This document shows, one piece after another, positions 48,549 to 61,330 of a DNA stretch of 64,000 nucleotides (position 1 is the first letter of the stretch; each line of letters opens with the position of its first letter). A program made the translations under genes and the position numbers. Below the pieces are notes generated by a model. The model was not told the origin of the DNA, made no database searches, and saw only the letters and a program-made list of their open reading frames with translations. The stretch comes from Euprymna scolopes (Eukaryota; Mollusca; Cephalopoda; Sepiida; Sepiolidae): positions 24,069,601 to 24,133,600 of the forward strand of contig CM044518.1 in the NCBI GenBank assembly GCA_024364805.1, written 5' to 3'.

Positions 48549-49460
48549 TTACAGATAGAGGGATTTGCCTGTCGAAAGAGGTGATGTAGGGCCGATCGCT
48601 TTATTACTAACAGCTCTTACGAAGATATCGCAAGGGAAATCACATCTATAGCAAATCGCATGATCTTTTACCTTCTTGGAGTTGGAGTAAAAAATAAAAA
48701 GTGGGGGGTGGGGCTTATAAAACCTCTCACACACTTTCTTAGTTATGAACTTGAAGTGTCCAAAAATGAAAACTAAGCTAAACTATATACTTGATTTTGA
48801 GAACCGAGTCAAGTTTGACGTTTGTTTTTTAAACAAAAAATCCTCAAGCCCTAGGCACGTCCAAATAGCACTCAAGTTTTGCACCACTTGTGCGACAGAC
48901 ACGCGCAACAGACACCCACCGTTCAGCAAAGTCTGACGAAGGGAATCTAACCCTCTCGGCCCTAATACGAACCTTCAAATAAAAACGAAAAATGCGAACA
49001 AGGTGGAGAGGAGCAAAGTTCTCAGCTCCATAAACCACTTTCATACGTGTCCTCCATGGCACACCTCTCATTACTGCTAGCAATGTCAAACATATTTGTC
49101 TTCTAATCCGATCAGTTGTCGGAACCCAGTTACTATAAACATTAATAGGTTCCATGTGGAAAGACCGTACTTTCAGGATGCAAACAATGATCCCAGCAAG
49201 AAATTCACTCAGTTACACAATGATGTGACAATAGCAGAGGGCATGGTTTAGAGTCTCGTCCTCGTCACCAAACCGTTTACAAATAGGCGAACTTGCCAAG
49301 CCAGCTAAGTAAAGTCTCTTACCGTTCCAGAGAGCATTTCGAATTAGCAGCCAGGCCAAACATGCCTCATCATTAGTGAGACACCCAGACTCAGGCGCCC
49401 AAGGCACGATCGAGCAACACCACTTCCTCGTGAAACATTTCTCTGTAATTAACAACTGGA
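48549..49460 (-). mobile_element. LINE C-terminal region (zinc-binding domain), decayed
   Basis: On the minus strand, WLLIRNALWNGKRLYLAGLA, SSPICKRFGDEDETLNHALC and YC form the Cys...His...Cys zinc-binding motif found after the RT in many LINEs. Next come PWRTRMKVVYGAEN, LVRIFRFYLKVRIRAERVRF and FAERWVSVARV, then KVKDHAICYRCDFPCDIFVR and AVSNKAIGP. The order and style match the tail of a non-LTR retrotransposon protein. Frames change between the blocks, and the RT core was not seen. Confidence 0.6.
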
Positions 49461-49989
49461 AGGTGAATAAAAACTATATAAAAACAATTCATTGAATATT
49501 CGTCCAAAATAGGTTTCGGATCTCCTCTCGAAGAACAAGATGAATTTCAGGTGGACAAGATCAACGATGCATGGAGTAAAGACATATCAAAAATACATGT
49601 ACCACACGCACACACACAAATGCATATGAGTTAGATATGAATATATCAGAAACAGACAACAACATTTAGTCGATCATACAACGGTCACCTTTTATGATAA
49701 TAATACAGCACCTATATAATTAACTTACTTCAGAGATGTGTTAGATGATGCTATTAAACTAACCTATTGCATCTGTACAGGGTAAAACGATAACTCTGTC
49801 GATTCGGAGAAAACATTGCAGGTAACACGATAATATACTAAAGCTTACAGTCATTCAATGTAGCCGATTCGAGCGTCTTTCACCGCCACGATACAAGTCA
49901 GAAAATAGAGGCAAGCTTTTTCCACAAACGCCAGTGGGAGCTCCGCTAATACTATGCTATTCTAAGACATCAAGCTGGCTTTGGTGTTG

Positions 49990-50485
49990 TGAGAGATCAT
50001 GGTGCCGATGTTCTCCAGGTATGACCAAAAAAGTAATCCAGCTTGTTAGGACGGTGGAGGAAGTACAGGAATTCAGAGAAGGCTACAAAGTCGTAGAACC
50101 TCTGAAACCAAGCCTGGGTTTCTTTAGAATTGATGGCAAGCGCCAGGTTCGGCTGCCATACTAAGGGTTTGCCAAACATTGAACCATCTGCATTTGCTTT
50201 CGATGGTGCTGGGAATGGTCCAGTTATCATAATTTCGATTTATAGAAAGCATGAGTTGTACAGCGGCGCATCTAAGATCTCGGTCATTGGACCATGTCTC
50301 ACTTTCAGACATGATAGAAAGCTTTTATCGCTCTTAGGATTTATACGCAACTCGCCAAATAGTAGATGCTCTGCAACAAGGAAAAAGCAGATGTCCTTCT
50401 GGTTATACATCCAATTAAAATAATCAAATAAAGAAGGAATGGCAATATGCAATACACAAGAGGTGTCTCTTGACTCGGTTAACAT
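49990..50485 (-). pseudogene. possible LINE endonuclease remnant
   Basis: The minus strand has WFQRFYDFVAFSEFLYFLHR and PNKLDYFFGHTW, faintly like the end of an apurinic-type LINE endonuclease (GFxQLVxxPTR..NxLDLxF). Upstream frames contain SLSLSNDRDLRCAAVQL-like text. The region is less AT-rich than its flanks and lies in the right order to belong with the LINE tail at 48549-49460 after a large internal deletion. Assignment is weak. Confidence 0.25.
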
Positions 50486-50743
50486 ACCGTTGCTTTATTT
50501 CTTAATTGCGTATCAATTTTAAAATATAAATAGCATTTACATCTTGTTTCTAACGATGCTATCGAGCTTAAATCATATATCTACTCAATGATAAAAATAA
50601 TTCTTATTCAAAACTAAGGAAATACAAGATATTATTAATAGAATTTTATTCATATCGGGATTTGCACCTAACGAGCGATAATGTATGTTTTAATATAAAT
50701 TATATATTAATCATAAAATTAGCAATATACAGTTTACAAATTT

Positions 50744-50747
<4 letters not shown>

Positions 50748-50818
<71 letters not shown>
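50748..50818. repeat. (AT)n microsatellite
   Basis: About 70 bases of AT. Confidence 0.97.
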
Positions 50819-50820
<2 letters not shown>

Positions 50821-50829
50821 GATTATTTA

Positions 50830-50862
50830 TAACTAGCCGGACCTGTTTACCGGCGGTGCAGG
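50830..50862 (-). mobile_element. possible Helitron 3' terminus
   Basis: Minus strand reads GCCGG-TAAACAGGT-CCGGC then TAGT: a perfect 5-bp GC hairpin ending at CTAGT, the form of a Helitron end. The body would extend toward higher coordinates, but I could not find the matching TC start. Confidence 0.35.
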
Positions 50863-53312
50863 ATGACATCATACCTCAGACCCCATCTGAAAAAAAAAAC
50901 AAGTACGGTTGTTAGTTTGATCCACTGCCCGTCAATTATAATGGCCGTCACCTGTTGGTAGTTTGTGCATTAATTTTAGTATGTATGTTAGTTAAGCTAT
51001 GACGTTACTCGAAAATATACGCCTGTTTTTATTTTAGTAAGAAAGAATCACTGTTTCGGTTAATGAACAATGGCTGTTTAACCTACAGAGTGTGTTATTC
51101 CGAAGCCATCAAAATATATACCGTTTGCCGTCTTGCCAACCAGTGAACAATGGTTGAAAAAGTAACTTCTTCTTAATAAATATCAGGGGGGATTCCTCGT
51201 TTCTCATTAATGCACGTGTTGTATAAATAAAATACAAACATTAAAAAATACGTGCCGCACTCTCTATCTTACTCAACAAATGTCGCATTCATTTAAATGT
51301 AAAGTTTTGCGTTATTAGTTAATATATTATATCGTTTAATATTCAGTGAATTAAATACAATTGCGCTATGAGAGAAATGAAGTAATAAACAATTGTATGT
51401 TTTTCGCAAGAAATATAACAGAATGTGGACTCAATTTTTAATAAAATACATGTTAAAGTAGGTAAATGACAAAATTACCATATACACATGGACAAAATGA
51501 AAAAATTACAATGTTTGTGAAGTTAGAAATACAATGAAATATTAGTAGGTTATTTTCTGATAAATGCGTGCCTTCACTACATAAAAAAATAATACAATAC
51601 AAAATTAAGTTTAGCAAGAAAGAAAAAATATTAAAATAATTATGTTACTTATAGTTACCTCCAACGTACGCCACAGTTTTAAACCCTCTTTATGTAACAA
51701 GCTGTAAGTGTAATTTAGTTTAATATTATTATAATAACGTTTTTACCGATTTAAAAATGCTTCAAATAAACTGCTAATATATTTTGTCAATTTTTATAGC
51801 AAAAAAAAAAAGGAAATAAAATATAGGACTAACATTATGTTAACATCATGGCGTTTTTGAAGCGGAAAATATATCCATGTGTCGAAATTATAGAAACAAA
51901 CAAATATTATTGATATTTTTCCAGAAATTTTCAAGATTAATTTATTATTAAACAGAATTTTCCTTAAGTATATCGAGGACATATTTTTAGGTGCTCTACT
52001 CTTTCTATATCTCATGTTACGAAAACTAAAAAAAATAAATATACGTCCATAAAATTTTTTTAACAATTTTTAAAGCTGGAGCTGGAATAACGAAATAGTA
52101 AAGAGTTTTTATGAAGTGCATGCGTCCCAGAACTAAGAATAAAAAAGAACTAGAGAAGAAGAAAATATAATAATTAAGTGGGTAATGTTTGTGTTGGATG
52201 AACGTGTTCTTAGTGTCATTTATTTGAGTAATTTAATCTATGCAAATCTGTCTGAATAATTGTAGTTAGATTTTTAGGCATTCTTTAAATAATGAATCCG
52301 AAAGGTGAATGAGGTAAGTTGTACTAATCCTGAGAAGCGAAGTTTGTTTATGTGTAGTAATGAGAACACGTCATCGTTCTGGCTGTCATCGTCGTCGTCG
52401 TCGTCGGTGGCGGCGGCAGAGGCGGCGGCGTTGTTGTCTTCGTCGTAAAGCAAATGAGAACATTTTCCAATGTTAGTTCAGTAAGAGCGGCAAATAATTA
52501 GTACGTAAATATACGTACTGCAACACTAATGAATTTTATAATTAAGCGCGTATAAATATAAATTAATAAATAAATAAAATATGTGAACTAATAGATGAGA
52601 ATCACTTTTTTGTTTGTATTGTACGCATTTACTAGTCATTAAGGAACTCCCGAAAAGTGTGTTTATGTATGCGAAGACTTCCTCCTCGCAGTTGTAAAGG
52701 TTCACTAATATACCAGTAAATCTACATTAAGTAAGGCAACAGAGCATGTGGAAGTGTCCACGGTAATTTATGTGTGCGACTGACGCCATTTAACTTTTCT
52801 ATTAATGCGACGTATTGTTTATCCAGAATATGGAGTTAGTAAGAGTTCAGCCAATCGAAGCAAGGGAAATCATGCTGGGGAGAATTCATTTAATAGGCAG
52901 TGTAAAAAAAAAATGCATATGTCTTGAAGAACAAGTTAATGTTTGTCAAATCTCAGCAGGGTAGAAAGTGTATAGTTAGCTCCGGTTTAACAGGTAGTGT
53001 TGAGAGCAGAAAGTAATGAGAGAAAAAATAGGAACTTCTTCTCTGTAGATGTGGAAAGTGTGGTAGTGATTCTAAGCGAATATAATGAAATATGTTATTA
53101 GTATGACTGACTGTGGAAGAAATGGTGGTCGTAAACTGCTTAAGATAGTTGCTATCAGGGTAGATGTATAGAATTTCTATGTGGAATGGGTTGCTGAAAA
53201 TCTACGCTACTTTGTGCCAGAGGGGAAGTTATGCAATGAATATATTATATAGTAGATTTAACTATTTCGTTGTTCTATTTACAGATTCGGCTACCGTCAC
53301 CTCCCTCTCATT
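50863..53312. other. mostly AT-rich, no recognised gene
   Basis: No transposon or coding match seen apart from the trinucleotide block listed separately. Confidence 0.5.
52388..52446. repeat. (TCG)n/(GGC)n CpG-rich trinucleotide block
   Basis: TCG units, then GGCGGCAGAGGCGGCGG, then TTG/TCG units. It is among the few CpG-rich spots in the window. Could be a decayed coding low-complexity tract (Ser or Val-Gly runs) or a promoter-type repeat; neither can be proven. Confidence 0.8.
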
Positions 53313-53313
53313 A

Positions 53314-53600
53314 TATATATATATATATATATATATATNNNNNNNNNNNNNNNNNNNNNNNNNNNNNNNNNNNNNNNNNNNNNNNNNNNNNNNNNNNNNN
53401 NNNNNNNNNNNNNNNNNNNNNNNNNNNNNNNNNNNNNNNNNNNNNNNNNNNNNNNNNNNNNNNNNNNNNNNNNNNNNNNNNNNNNNNNNNNNNNNNNNNN
53501 NNNNNNNNNNNNNNNNNNNNNNNNNNNNNNNNNNNNNNNNNNNNNNNNNNNNNNNNNNNNNNNNNNNNNNNNNNNNNNNNNNNATATATATATATATACT
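53314..53600. other. (AT)n flanking assembly gap
   Basis: AT repeat, then N at 53339-53583, then AT again. The gap probably contains more AT. Confidence 0.98.
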
Positions 53601-54394
53601 TGAGTAAAATTTTAAAATATAAAACTCGCATGAATTCGCTAAGAAATGCGAAATTCCCTATACATTCTTTAAAAATGAAATGCATGTATAAAGTTCTGAA
53701 AACATTAAAAAATTGAAGAATCTAGATTTGCCAAAAAATTTCAGCAAACAACATTGAAACTTAAACGTAAAATATATATGTTTATTGTTAACATTGTTTT
53801 TTTATTTATTTATGAATTTTCTCTGTTTTCCCGTCATGATTAAAAAAGTTTACACTGTGAATGGAGATTATTTTTTTGCATAACACGGGTCCAGTCGATT
53901 GAAATGCCGTCATTTTTTAGAACCATGCGAGTTACTTTGACACCCTTAGATTAAAAAAAACATGCGCATTAATCCGTCACTTTAAACTTGTAACAAACCC
54001 CTTGTTATATTTTACTAATATGCCGGAAATGTAATCTTGAGTAAGTATTTGAAAGACGCAGACCTTAACTTGAGAGAATAAAGAAAAAGTGTATGCTGGC
54101 TAGTGAGAATTCTTTTTATTTGTGAGTCGGAAGCATGTTAGTAACTGTTGTTTTCCATCCAAATCCTTAATTTGTATCAAAACGATTATAATGAGTGAAT
54201 TAATGCGAAACATTTAAATTAATCTAAAAAAAAACATTCAACATTTTTTTATTAACATGCTGCTTTTCTAGGCTATAGAATCTTTGAAAAATTATAGTTA
54301 ACAGTAAATTAATATAGCGTTATCTAAAACCATCACTTGAAACACCCGTTCAATTTTCTAAACCAGAACAGGACAACAGGAATGATACTCAAAC
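53601..54394. other. no recognised gene
   Basis: AT-rich with no element or coding match. Confidence 0.5.
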
Positions 54395-54692
54395 CTTAAC
54401 CACGTCGTGGTTTTTAATCTTTTCAAGAGTTTCTTGAATAGACATTATTTGTAGCAGAAGTTCATACTCAATAGGGAGTAAATACGATAACATCTTTACA
54501 AATGGAAAATAATAGGGTGAGTTCTGTGTTGCAATTGCAAGTACTTGTGCTACAAAAAAAACCGTGACGAAATGATAATAGTCTATTATTATCAATGGTA
54601 AAGATATAATTGTAAGATATGAATTATTTATCAATGTGAAAAGCATGTTAAGTTGAAATAATTTAAAATGTAATCTAATGCAAACCGGGCCA
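54395..54692 (-). CDS. candidate exon, hydrophobic protein, unknown
   Basis: A minus-strand open block is preceded by a pyrimidine tract and CAG (TTTTTTATTTTTCAG) and followed by AAG|GTTTGA, so it could be an exon of about 300 bases. The product has hydrophobic stretches (LNMLFTLINNSYLTIISLPL, IIIDYYHFVTVFFVAQVL, PYYFPFVKMLSYLLP) ending in a polar helix QETLEKIKNHD, suggesting a membrane protein. I recognise no family. It could equally be chance in AT-rich DNA. Confidence 0.2.
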
Positions 54693-55017
54693 GCTGAAAA
54701 ATAAAAAATGAAGCAATTCAGCAAGAAATAAATTATATAAAAATATATTTCTTGTCTGAGCGTTGTTACTTTCTGTGTGATAAAACTTTATTATAAAGAC
54801 GCATTGAAGGGACGTATGTAAGGAGGATTCAAGTATGTTTTGGCATGTGTTCCACAAGCAGATAATTTATGTATACACACATCAATACACAATAGTGAAT
54901 ACACTAAACAAATCACATATCAGAATGTTTACGCGGTAACATGTTAAAGTTAAGACGAATCACATGCCAGAAAATTAAAGAAAATCAGTTAAGCAATACA
55001 CATCTGTTACACACAAT

Positions 55018-55120
55018 ACACCCACACACACACATACACACACATACACACATATATATATATATACATGTATATATATATAAATATATATACATATATA
55101 TTTATATATATACATATATT
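55018..55120. repeat. (CA)n(TA)n microsatellite
   Basis: CACA then TATA tracts directly upstream of the 55.1-kb inverted repeat. Confidence 0.93.
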
Positions 55121-55129
55121 TTTAACTGG

Positions 55130-55502
55130 TAGCGTTAAATTAATATAATCGCGTGGTCGTCATCAAATAATAACGTTTTTATTCATCTTTCACTGGTCCC
55201 AACTTGGAAGAATTTCAACCATAGCTTAAATTAAGCTCCTAACATCATAACTGGTTACGACACACACATACGCATATATATATATATGTATATATATATA
55301 CATATATATATATATATACGTATTTATATATACATATATGTGTGGGTATGTGTGTGTGGGTATGGGTGTGTCGCAATCAGTTATGATGTTAGAAGCTGAA
55401 TTAAAGCTATAGTTGAAATTCTCTTAAGTAGGGGCCAATGAAAGATTAATAAAAACCTTATTATTTGATGACGACCACGCGATTATATCAATTTAACTCT
55501 GC
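55130..55502. mobile_element. inverted-repeat element, ~125-bp arms around an AT core
   Basis: Left arm 55134-55262 and right arm 55366-55500 are complementary over about 125 bp ('TTAAATTAATATAATCGCG', 'GTGGTCGTCATCAAATAATA', 'CTAACATCATAACTG') with a few differences. The core is TA/CATA/GTGTG microsatellite. No coding capacity. The class is unknown: it could be a foldback element or an inverted duplication around a microsatellite. Confidence 0.8.
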
Positions 55503-55914
55503 AGTTTTAAATAGGATTGACGACTGATGTAAAATTCATTTACGCTGTAACGGGAAACATGAAGTTGAAAGTATTAAACATTATTTTTTGTAAAACTTAT
55601 TATTCGGAAGTATGTGGTCATTGTTTTGGTTGGAGTATTGACTTCAGAGGTCACTGACTACGCCATCCAATCCGTGAGAATCTATGATAAGAGCATTTCC
55701 TCTGCGGAAAATTTCCTGATCTGGATGTTTGGGAGAACTGATAGATAATCCAATTAGGGCGAATCGAATTTTGGCAGGGTTTACGAGGATTGGTAAGAAA
55801 GGAATCCAAGATCTGCCCAAACGCCACACAACTCGTGAATTCCTAAGGCGATACAGAGTTAAGAAAATCAGTTTTAAAGTTGTCAGATAAAAGAAAATCA
55901 CTTTCGATATTTTT

Positions 55915-57620
55915 TTACAAATAATTTACCATTATCAAGGCCCGGAGGTCATTCGCAGATAAAGGTTAATTGGTATACATTGTGATTATAGCGAAGTAAT
56001 CATAAGTAGTGGAGATTTTGTAAATTGGATTACTTAGAGGGACGGTTCATCAAGGAATTGTTTACGTTGGACTTGAAGACAATCAAATTGTAGTCAGCTG
56101 GAAAAAGGCTAACATAAGAGAGTTACACAGGCGTGCAGTTCTAATAAAGAAGGTTTGTTTATGGAATCTACGTGAAGGTTAAGGCACAGATAAAAAGTGT
56201 GGAAATCTATTAATAGTGGTTGTAGCTTGACGAGTTTTTCGTTAAAGTATGGCGAGGTCGGACCATAGATTAAAGTTCAGACAGACACTCGCCATGAAAA
56301 TGGGTATAAAGCAGACAGAAGCTCCCAACGGCTCTTCTGTGGGAAAGAGGTGGCAGGGAAGAGAAAAGCGCATCCATCACAAGGCTACGAATCTATTTTG
56401 CAGGAGAAGCTGCTTCTTGAAGCTCCTTCTAAGATGTGGCAACAGTACGCCATCATGGGCCGTACCCGGCTTTCATATGGGCAGAGACCTGTATCAGCAG
56501 TGAGATATCTACTGGAACGGTAAAAGGATCCCACACTTTTCCCAGCGGCCTTGGCAACAAATTTTATGTATATTTTCCATATTTAGATCCGAAGCAAAGG
56601 TCAAACCCAGAAACTTTTCAAAACATGGAACCTCCCCGAGACGAGAGCCGTGCATTTCAATTGATGCCAGATGAGTATCAGAGCGTGGATAATGCTAAGA
56701 AAGGAGCTTGGTTTTAGATGCATTAAAAGTAATCGGCCACCGCTTTGTCAATTGTATAAGGTGCTGAAGATTGGAGGAGAGAGAGAGGGAGAGAGAGAGT
56801 AAGAGAGAACCTGGTCATTTACAGCATTAATAATGTGGATTTCTGATTTCTCCGAATCCACAGTTACTCTTATGAACCCGTCCGACAGAAATGATTTAAT
56901 AATCGAGAAAACATTTCCAGCTATAGCATAGCTCGATATCCTATGAAGTAGACCATTTATGCAATACCCTATCAAAGGCCTTTTATATGTAAAGAGCAAT
57001 TGCCCTAGAAAGGAAACATCCGTCAAGAGATTCACTAATTCTATCGGATATAACCTTTACCGCATCTTGCAGAACGGAAAACATATTGTATGTCACTAAA
57101 GAAGATTTTTTTCTGAGGATATTTACTGCTTCTAAATTTAACACCGATTCCTGCAACTTATTTATGACATGCAGGAAACTAATTGGTCTGTACTGAGAGG
57201 AAGATGACCGTTCACCTGAATTCTTAAATACAGGACATGCTGATGAGGTTTTCCAGGGTGTTAGGAAACAATTCTCTTTAAGACAACGCTAAAACAATTT
57301 TGTAAGTATGGGCGCTAGTTCTGCTTTAAGTTTTTTGTAGCCCTATAATTGGAATGCCGTCAAAGCCAGTTGCTTTACTGGAATGAAGGTTTTTAATAAG
57401 CTTGGGAAGATCACGCGCAGATATGTGCATGTAACCTAGCGTGTTTACTGATACAGGTGGAAATAAGAGCGGTTTACAGCCTTGCTCGCATAGGGTAGAA
57501 TTAGAGGTAAAGTTCTTGACAAATAATCTGGCTTTGCCTGATGCTGACGAAGTTACCCCAATCCAATGAGGTTGGATGGTATAGAGCACACGCTTCTGTT
57601 CAGGGCCCTATTTGCTATTT
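55915..57620 (-). mobile_element. jockey/CR1-like LINE, second family copy
   Basis: On the minus strand from 57.6 kb down: SSASGKARLFVKNFTSNSTL, LHSSKATGFDGIPI, RT block GNVFSIIKSFLSDGFIRVTV, then KRWPITFNASKTKLLS, KFLGLTFASDLNM (thumb), LSLLD-type tail and the SFF.RTARLWN region, ending near 55.92 kb. The 3' 350 bp match the poly(A)-tailed copy at 34281-34690. Block order and the linker match the LINE at 14455-16205, a related family. Many stops and frameshifts are present, the GVPQGS and YADD blocks are lost, and a GA-rich run (56774-56806) has expanded inside it. Confidence 0.8.
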
Positions 57621-59056
57621 TCCAAAATTGTTATTCTATTTTTATTTTATTTATTTGTGTTAAAAACTGTACATAATTATTTTCTTGGGAATAATTCAAT
57701 TCATACAAATAATACAACCATAATTAGCGTCAATTTATTATAATTATTGTTGTTATGAGTATACTTAAAGGGAACTAACTAGTAAAATAGTTATTTTTTC
57801 AGCGTGAGAAAAAAGGAATATGATCCTCAAACGTCTGCTTCCAGCATAAAATACACAATGTCTTTGTGAAAGCAACTGAGATTGTTTTGGTGGCTTCATG
57901 TGGATATTCGAGCTGAACCACCTTGGACTACACTTGTAATTGTGCGTACACTTAGGCTTTTCTCCCATTGCATCTCATCTATATTTTGTGTAAGCGTGTG
58001 TTGTCGTTTCAAAATAACTTATGCCAGTTTGATACCTCTCTATCAAACGACTGACTGAAAAGCAGAAGCTGAAATGTTTTCACAAAACTATATTTCGCTT
58101 ATCTGTTTACAGATTCCCTGGTAAACATGGACCCAACATTTAATCCAGCTGCTAAAATGGCTTGTTTGGGATAAAAAAAGAATAAGGAAATTATCAAACG
58201 GAAGGAAAAATATGAGACAAAATTAAGGAGGGGTACTTAAAATTAAAGAGAAAATATCATTAATAAATAAAACCTAAATTTTCCCACTATGTATATCGCA
58301 TTAACAAAGTTTTTTTCTGCTAGTAACAGTTTCAATATGTATTAATAACTTGTATTGTTTTTATTATTCGCAGATTTGTTCTTTTATACTATGTTACTCT
58401 CAGAACACACCCGGAGTTTGTTTTTACCCCTACAATCAGCACAGAATTTAACACTAGACATTTTTTTTTAAACCCAGAAACTCAACTAGATCATGTTGCG
58501 TCACCCGTCGTATTGAACTCCAATGTAATACGTAATTGTATTCACAGTATCGCCGCAATATGAGATTGGTTACACAACCTGCCAAAATCATGTTACTACA
58601 GACTGATAACCTTTTTTTATCACGATGCGCTTTCTTATAGCGTAGGTTAAGGTGTTAAAATCATTATAGGGTCAACAAGATAAAGCTTGAGGTGTCTAAG
58701 ATAACAGCGAAGGAAAACTTGTTAGGGGATTAACATAAATATCAAGGAAATTAGTCTGAATAATCCGAATAATACGGTTCATGTTTCAATATATTTATCT
58801 ATAAATGATTGCTTATATTATTCTTATGTTAGAGCGCCGGGCAAATCGCGTTACCAAGATATATTCTGGTTTTGTATTGGTGTTTTGTTTAGGGTCCACC
58901 ATCGTCGCAACAGGAAATAAAGATTCTTTCGTCACTGGCATGAATACACTTATTTAGCTAAAGTGTGTTGAGTCTGACGGTGCTAATTTTAGTGAATGAT
59001 TTTGTTTTTTTACCAAGATATATTTATCGGAATATAAAAGTGAAAACTGAAAGAAC

Positions 59057-59091
<35 letters not shown>

Positions 59092-60144
59092 TAGATAGAG
59101 AGAGAGAGAAAGACAGAATGAATGAATAAGAGAGAAACAGAGTTCAGGCAATAGTGTAGCAAACAATATTTTGGGGAGATAAAATTCAAAGAATATTCAC
59201 TTTGTGTATATGATAGTGCTCAATAAAAAATAAGTGTGTTATTCATGCTATTGCTCTTTTGATACTATGTAGAACTTTTTATTTATTAACAACCTTTCCA
59301 TTTCTAGTAATATTCTCTAGGTTATCCCTCACATTATAAATATTAAATTCTCCTTCACACCTAATGCATTATGTATTTATCTGGCATGTTATAACTACAT
59401 TGTCACACTGTGCCAATGTTAAGAAATGATATTACATGATTTTAAAAAAAATTGTAAATCTATAAGATATTTGTCAATTATATTCCAAAGCAGCCATTTC
59501 TCCTATTGGCACGTAAATCTTATATTGAAGTAGAAATAATTTTAGGTATTTTCATACTTTCATTGTCAGTAAGTATTCCTGTTATATAAAACGTTGTATT
59601 CTGGCTGATCCATTATTGCTACATATTTCGTCTTGTATGAGGATATAGCCTTCCAATTATAGATTCAGCAAGGAACCAGAAATTTCTGCAGATAATGGTA
59701 CTAGTGAGGGGGTCCGGGAGATACTTTTCTGTGTGAGGATACTAGAAAGAAGGCTAGAGGTAGGGGTATTGGTGAGGCAGTTGGAGATAAGCCGAATTGA
59801 AGCTGAGGATGAGAATCACAGAAGATAGAGCAGAAGATATTATATGATGCGTTTTGTGAATTATATGCATAGTAAATTACTTATGGCCGAATATAGAATT
59901 CATAAATAGAAACCGCGCAGTTATTCCCCTCATTAATATATTCAAAAGTCGGTCTGATAGTTGCGGATATTATTTTAGTAAAAAAGATTTATTTTGTTCA
60001 AATATGTCATGCCTTATTTCTTTTAACGCTAGGATACGTTGAAATTATAAGTGAATCATATTTTTATCACCGGAAAATTCAAAATTATTAAAATAAGTTT
60101 TTGTTTAATAAATAAAAAAAACATGACTAATTAAGTGATTTTGA

Positions 60145-60204
<60 letters not shown>

Positions 60205-61032
60205 GGGTGCGTGTGTGCGTGTATGTGTTTGTATGCGAGTTTGTGATTGTGTGTGTGTGTGTGTAAAACGTCTTTCATTTGATATTTAAATATTAGAATT
60301 ATATGTTTTCAGTTATTTATTTAAGTGATGTACTCGCATTTAAGTGTTTATGACGCAGGTATTAAGATGTGCAAAAAGCAAACATGGTTTAATACATCAG
60401 AATGCTATGTTTCGTTCAAAGTAAATCGCCCTATTCCGTCGCACTCAATAAATTAATCATTCTTTCTTAAATGATACGTATTTAAAATTATCTGTTTAAT
60501 CCCTTTTATTTATGTCGGTTTTTCTACAGTCAAAAGTTAAATATCGTATTCCAGTTAATATATTTGTGAGAATGACTTATTCTGTCTAACCTTGTGTTTG
60601 GATTACAGTATTCTGGCTATTTTTCTGGGATTATCGCAAATAGAATCTTTGCTCCGTTTGAATATTAAAATTAATATAAATTTCGCGAACTTGCTTGCAC
60701 GTACATTCCAAAACAATTCTTGTCAGAAATTTATCGCTTTTTAATTTTTTTTTTTCATCGCCGTAAAACATATTTTGAGGCATTGTTTAGAAATTTTGGA
60801 TTATTAAGGTACTCGGGATAAGAAAATGATGTCTTCTAGAAGTTGAGCACAGAACAAATAAAAGATAGCAGCATTTTTGTACATATATTTTGTCGTGAGC
60901 CAGCATTAAGGTAAGCCCTGTGAAACCTAGAATTACTGATTCAAGTTTGCAGTAAATGTAATTTTACACATCGCCCACTAACAGGCACAAGCACAAGCAC
61001 ACAAACACATACATTTCAAAGATTTAAAGTCC

Positions 61033-61035
<3 letters not shown>
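57621..61035. other. AT-rich, (AT)n at 59058-59087 and 60149-60200, (GT)n at 60205-60265
   Basis: About 3.4 kb with three microsatellites and a GATA/GA-rich patch at 59088-59112. No gene or transposon recognised. Confidence 0.5.

Positions 61036-61107
<72 letters not shown>
61036..61107. repeat. (AT)n microsatellite
   Basis: Left flank of the palindrome. Confidence 0.97.
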
Positions 61108-61113
<6 letters not shown>

Positions 61114-61258
61114 GAAATGGAGGTGCAGGGACCTGAATACTCAACGTTTCGCCCGATTTATACGGGCTTCTTCAAGAGGGATGGTCATTGAAGAAGCCCG
61201 CATAAATCGGGTGAAACGTTGAGTATTCAGGTCACTCCACCTCCATTTTATTTCATAT
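61108..61258. repeat. ~150-bp palindrome with hammerhead-like arms
   Basis: Arms of about 65 bp (61108-61175 and 61188-61258) are nearly perfect complements ('CTGAATACTCAACGTTTCGC' with its inverse) around a ~12-base loop. Read outward, each arm is UUGAAGA, stem GCCCG/CGGG(C), GAAAC, GUUGAGU-A, then the unique arm, and on both sides (AT)n follows. This is hammerhead order, but C3 is U and there is no stem I partner because the dimer junction cuts there. Same layout as 6413-6585. Confidence 0.8.
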
Positions 61259-61287
61259 CGTCGGATTTAATCCAGCTCAACAATCAC

Positions 61288-61289
<2 letters not shown>

Positions 61290-61326
<37 letters not shown>
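61290..61326. repeat. (AT)n microsatellite
   Basis: Right flank of the palindrome and left flank of the mariner element. Confidence 0.96.

Positions 61327-61330
<4 letters not shown>

Noticed and set aside
56249-56717. Plus-strand frames of 84 and 93 codons
   Set aside because: They run antisense to the jockey-like LINE, whose RT motifs lie on the minus strand.
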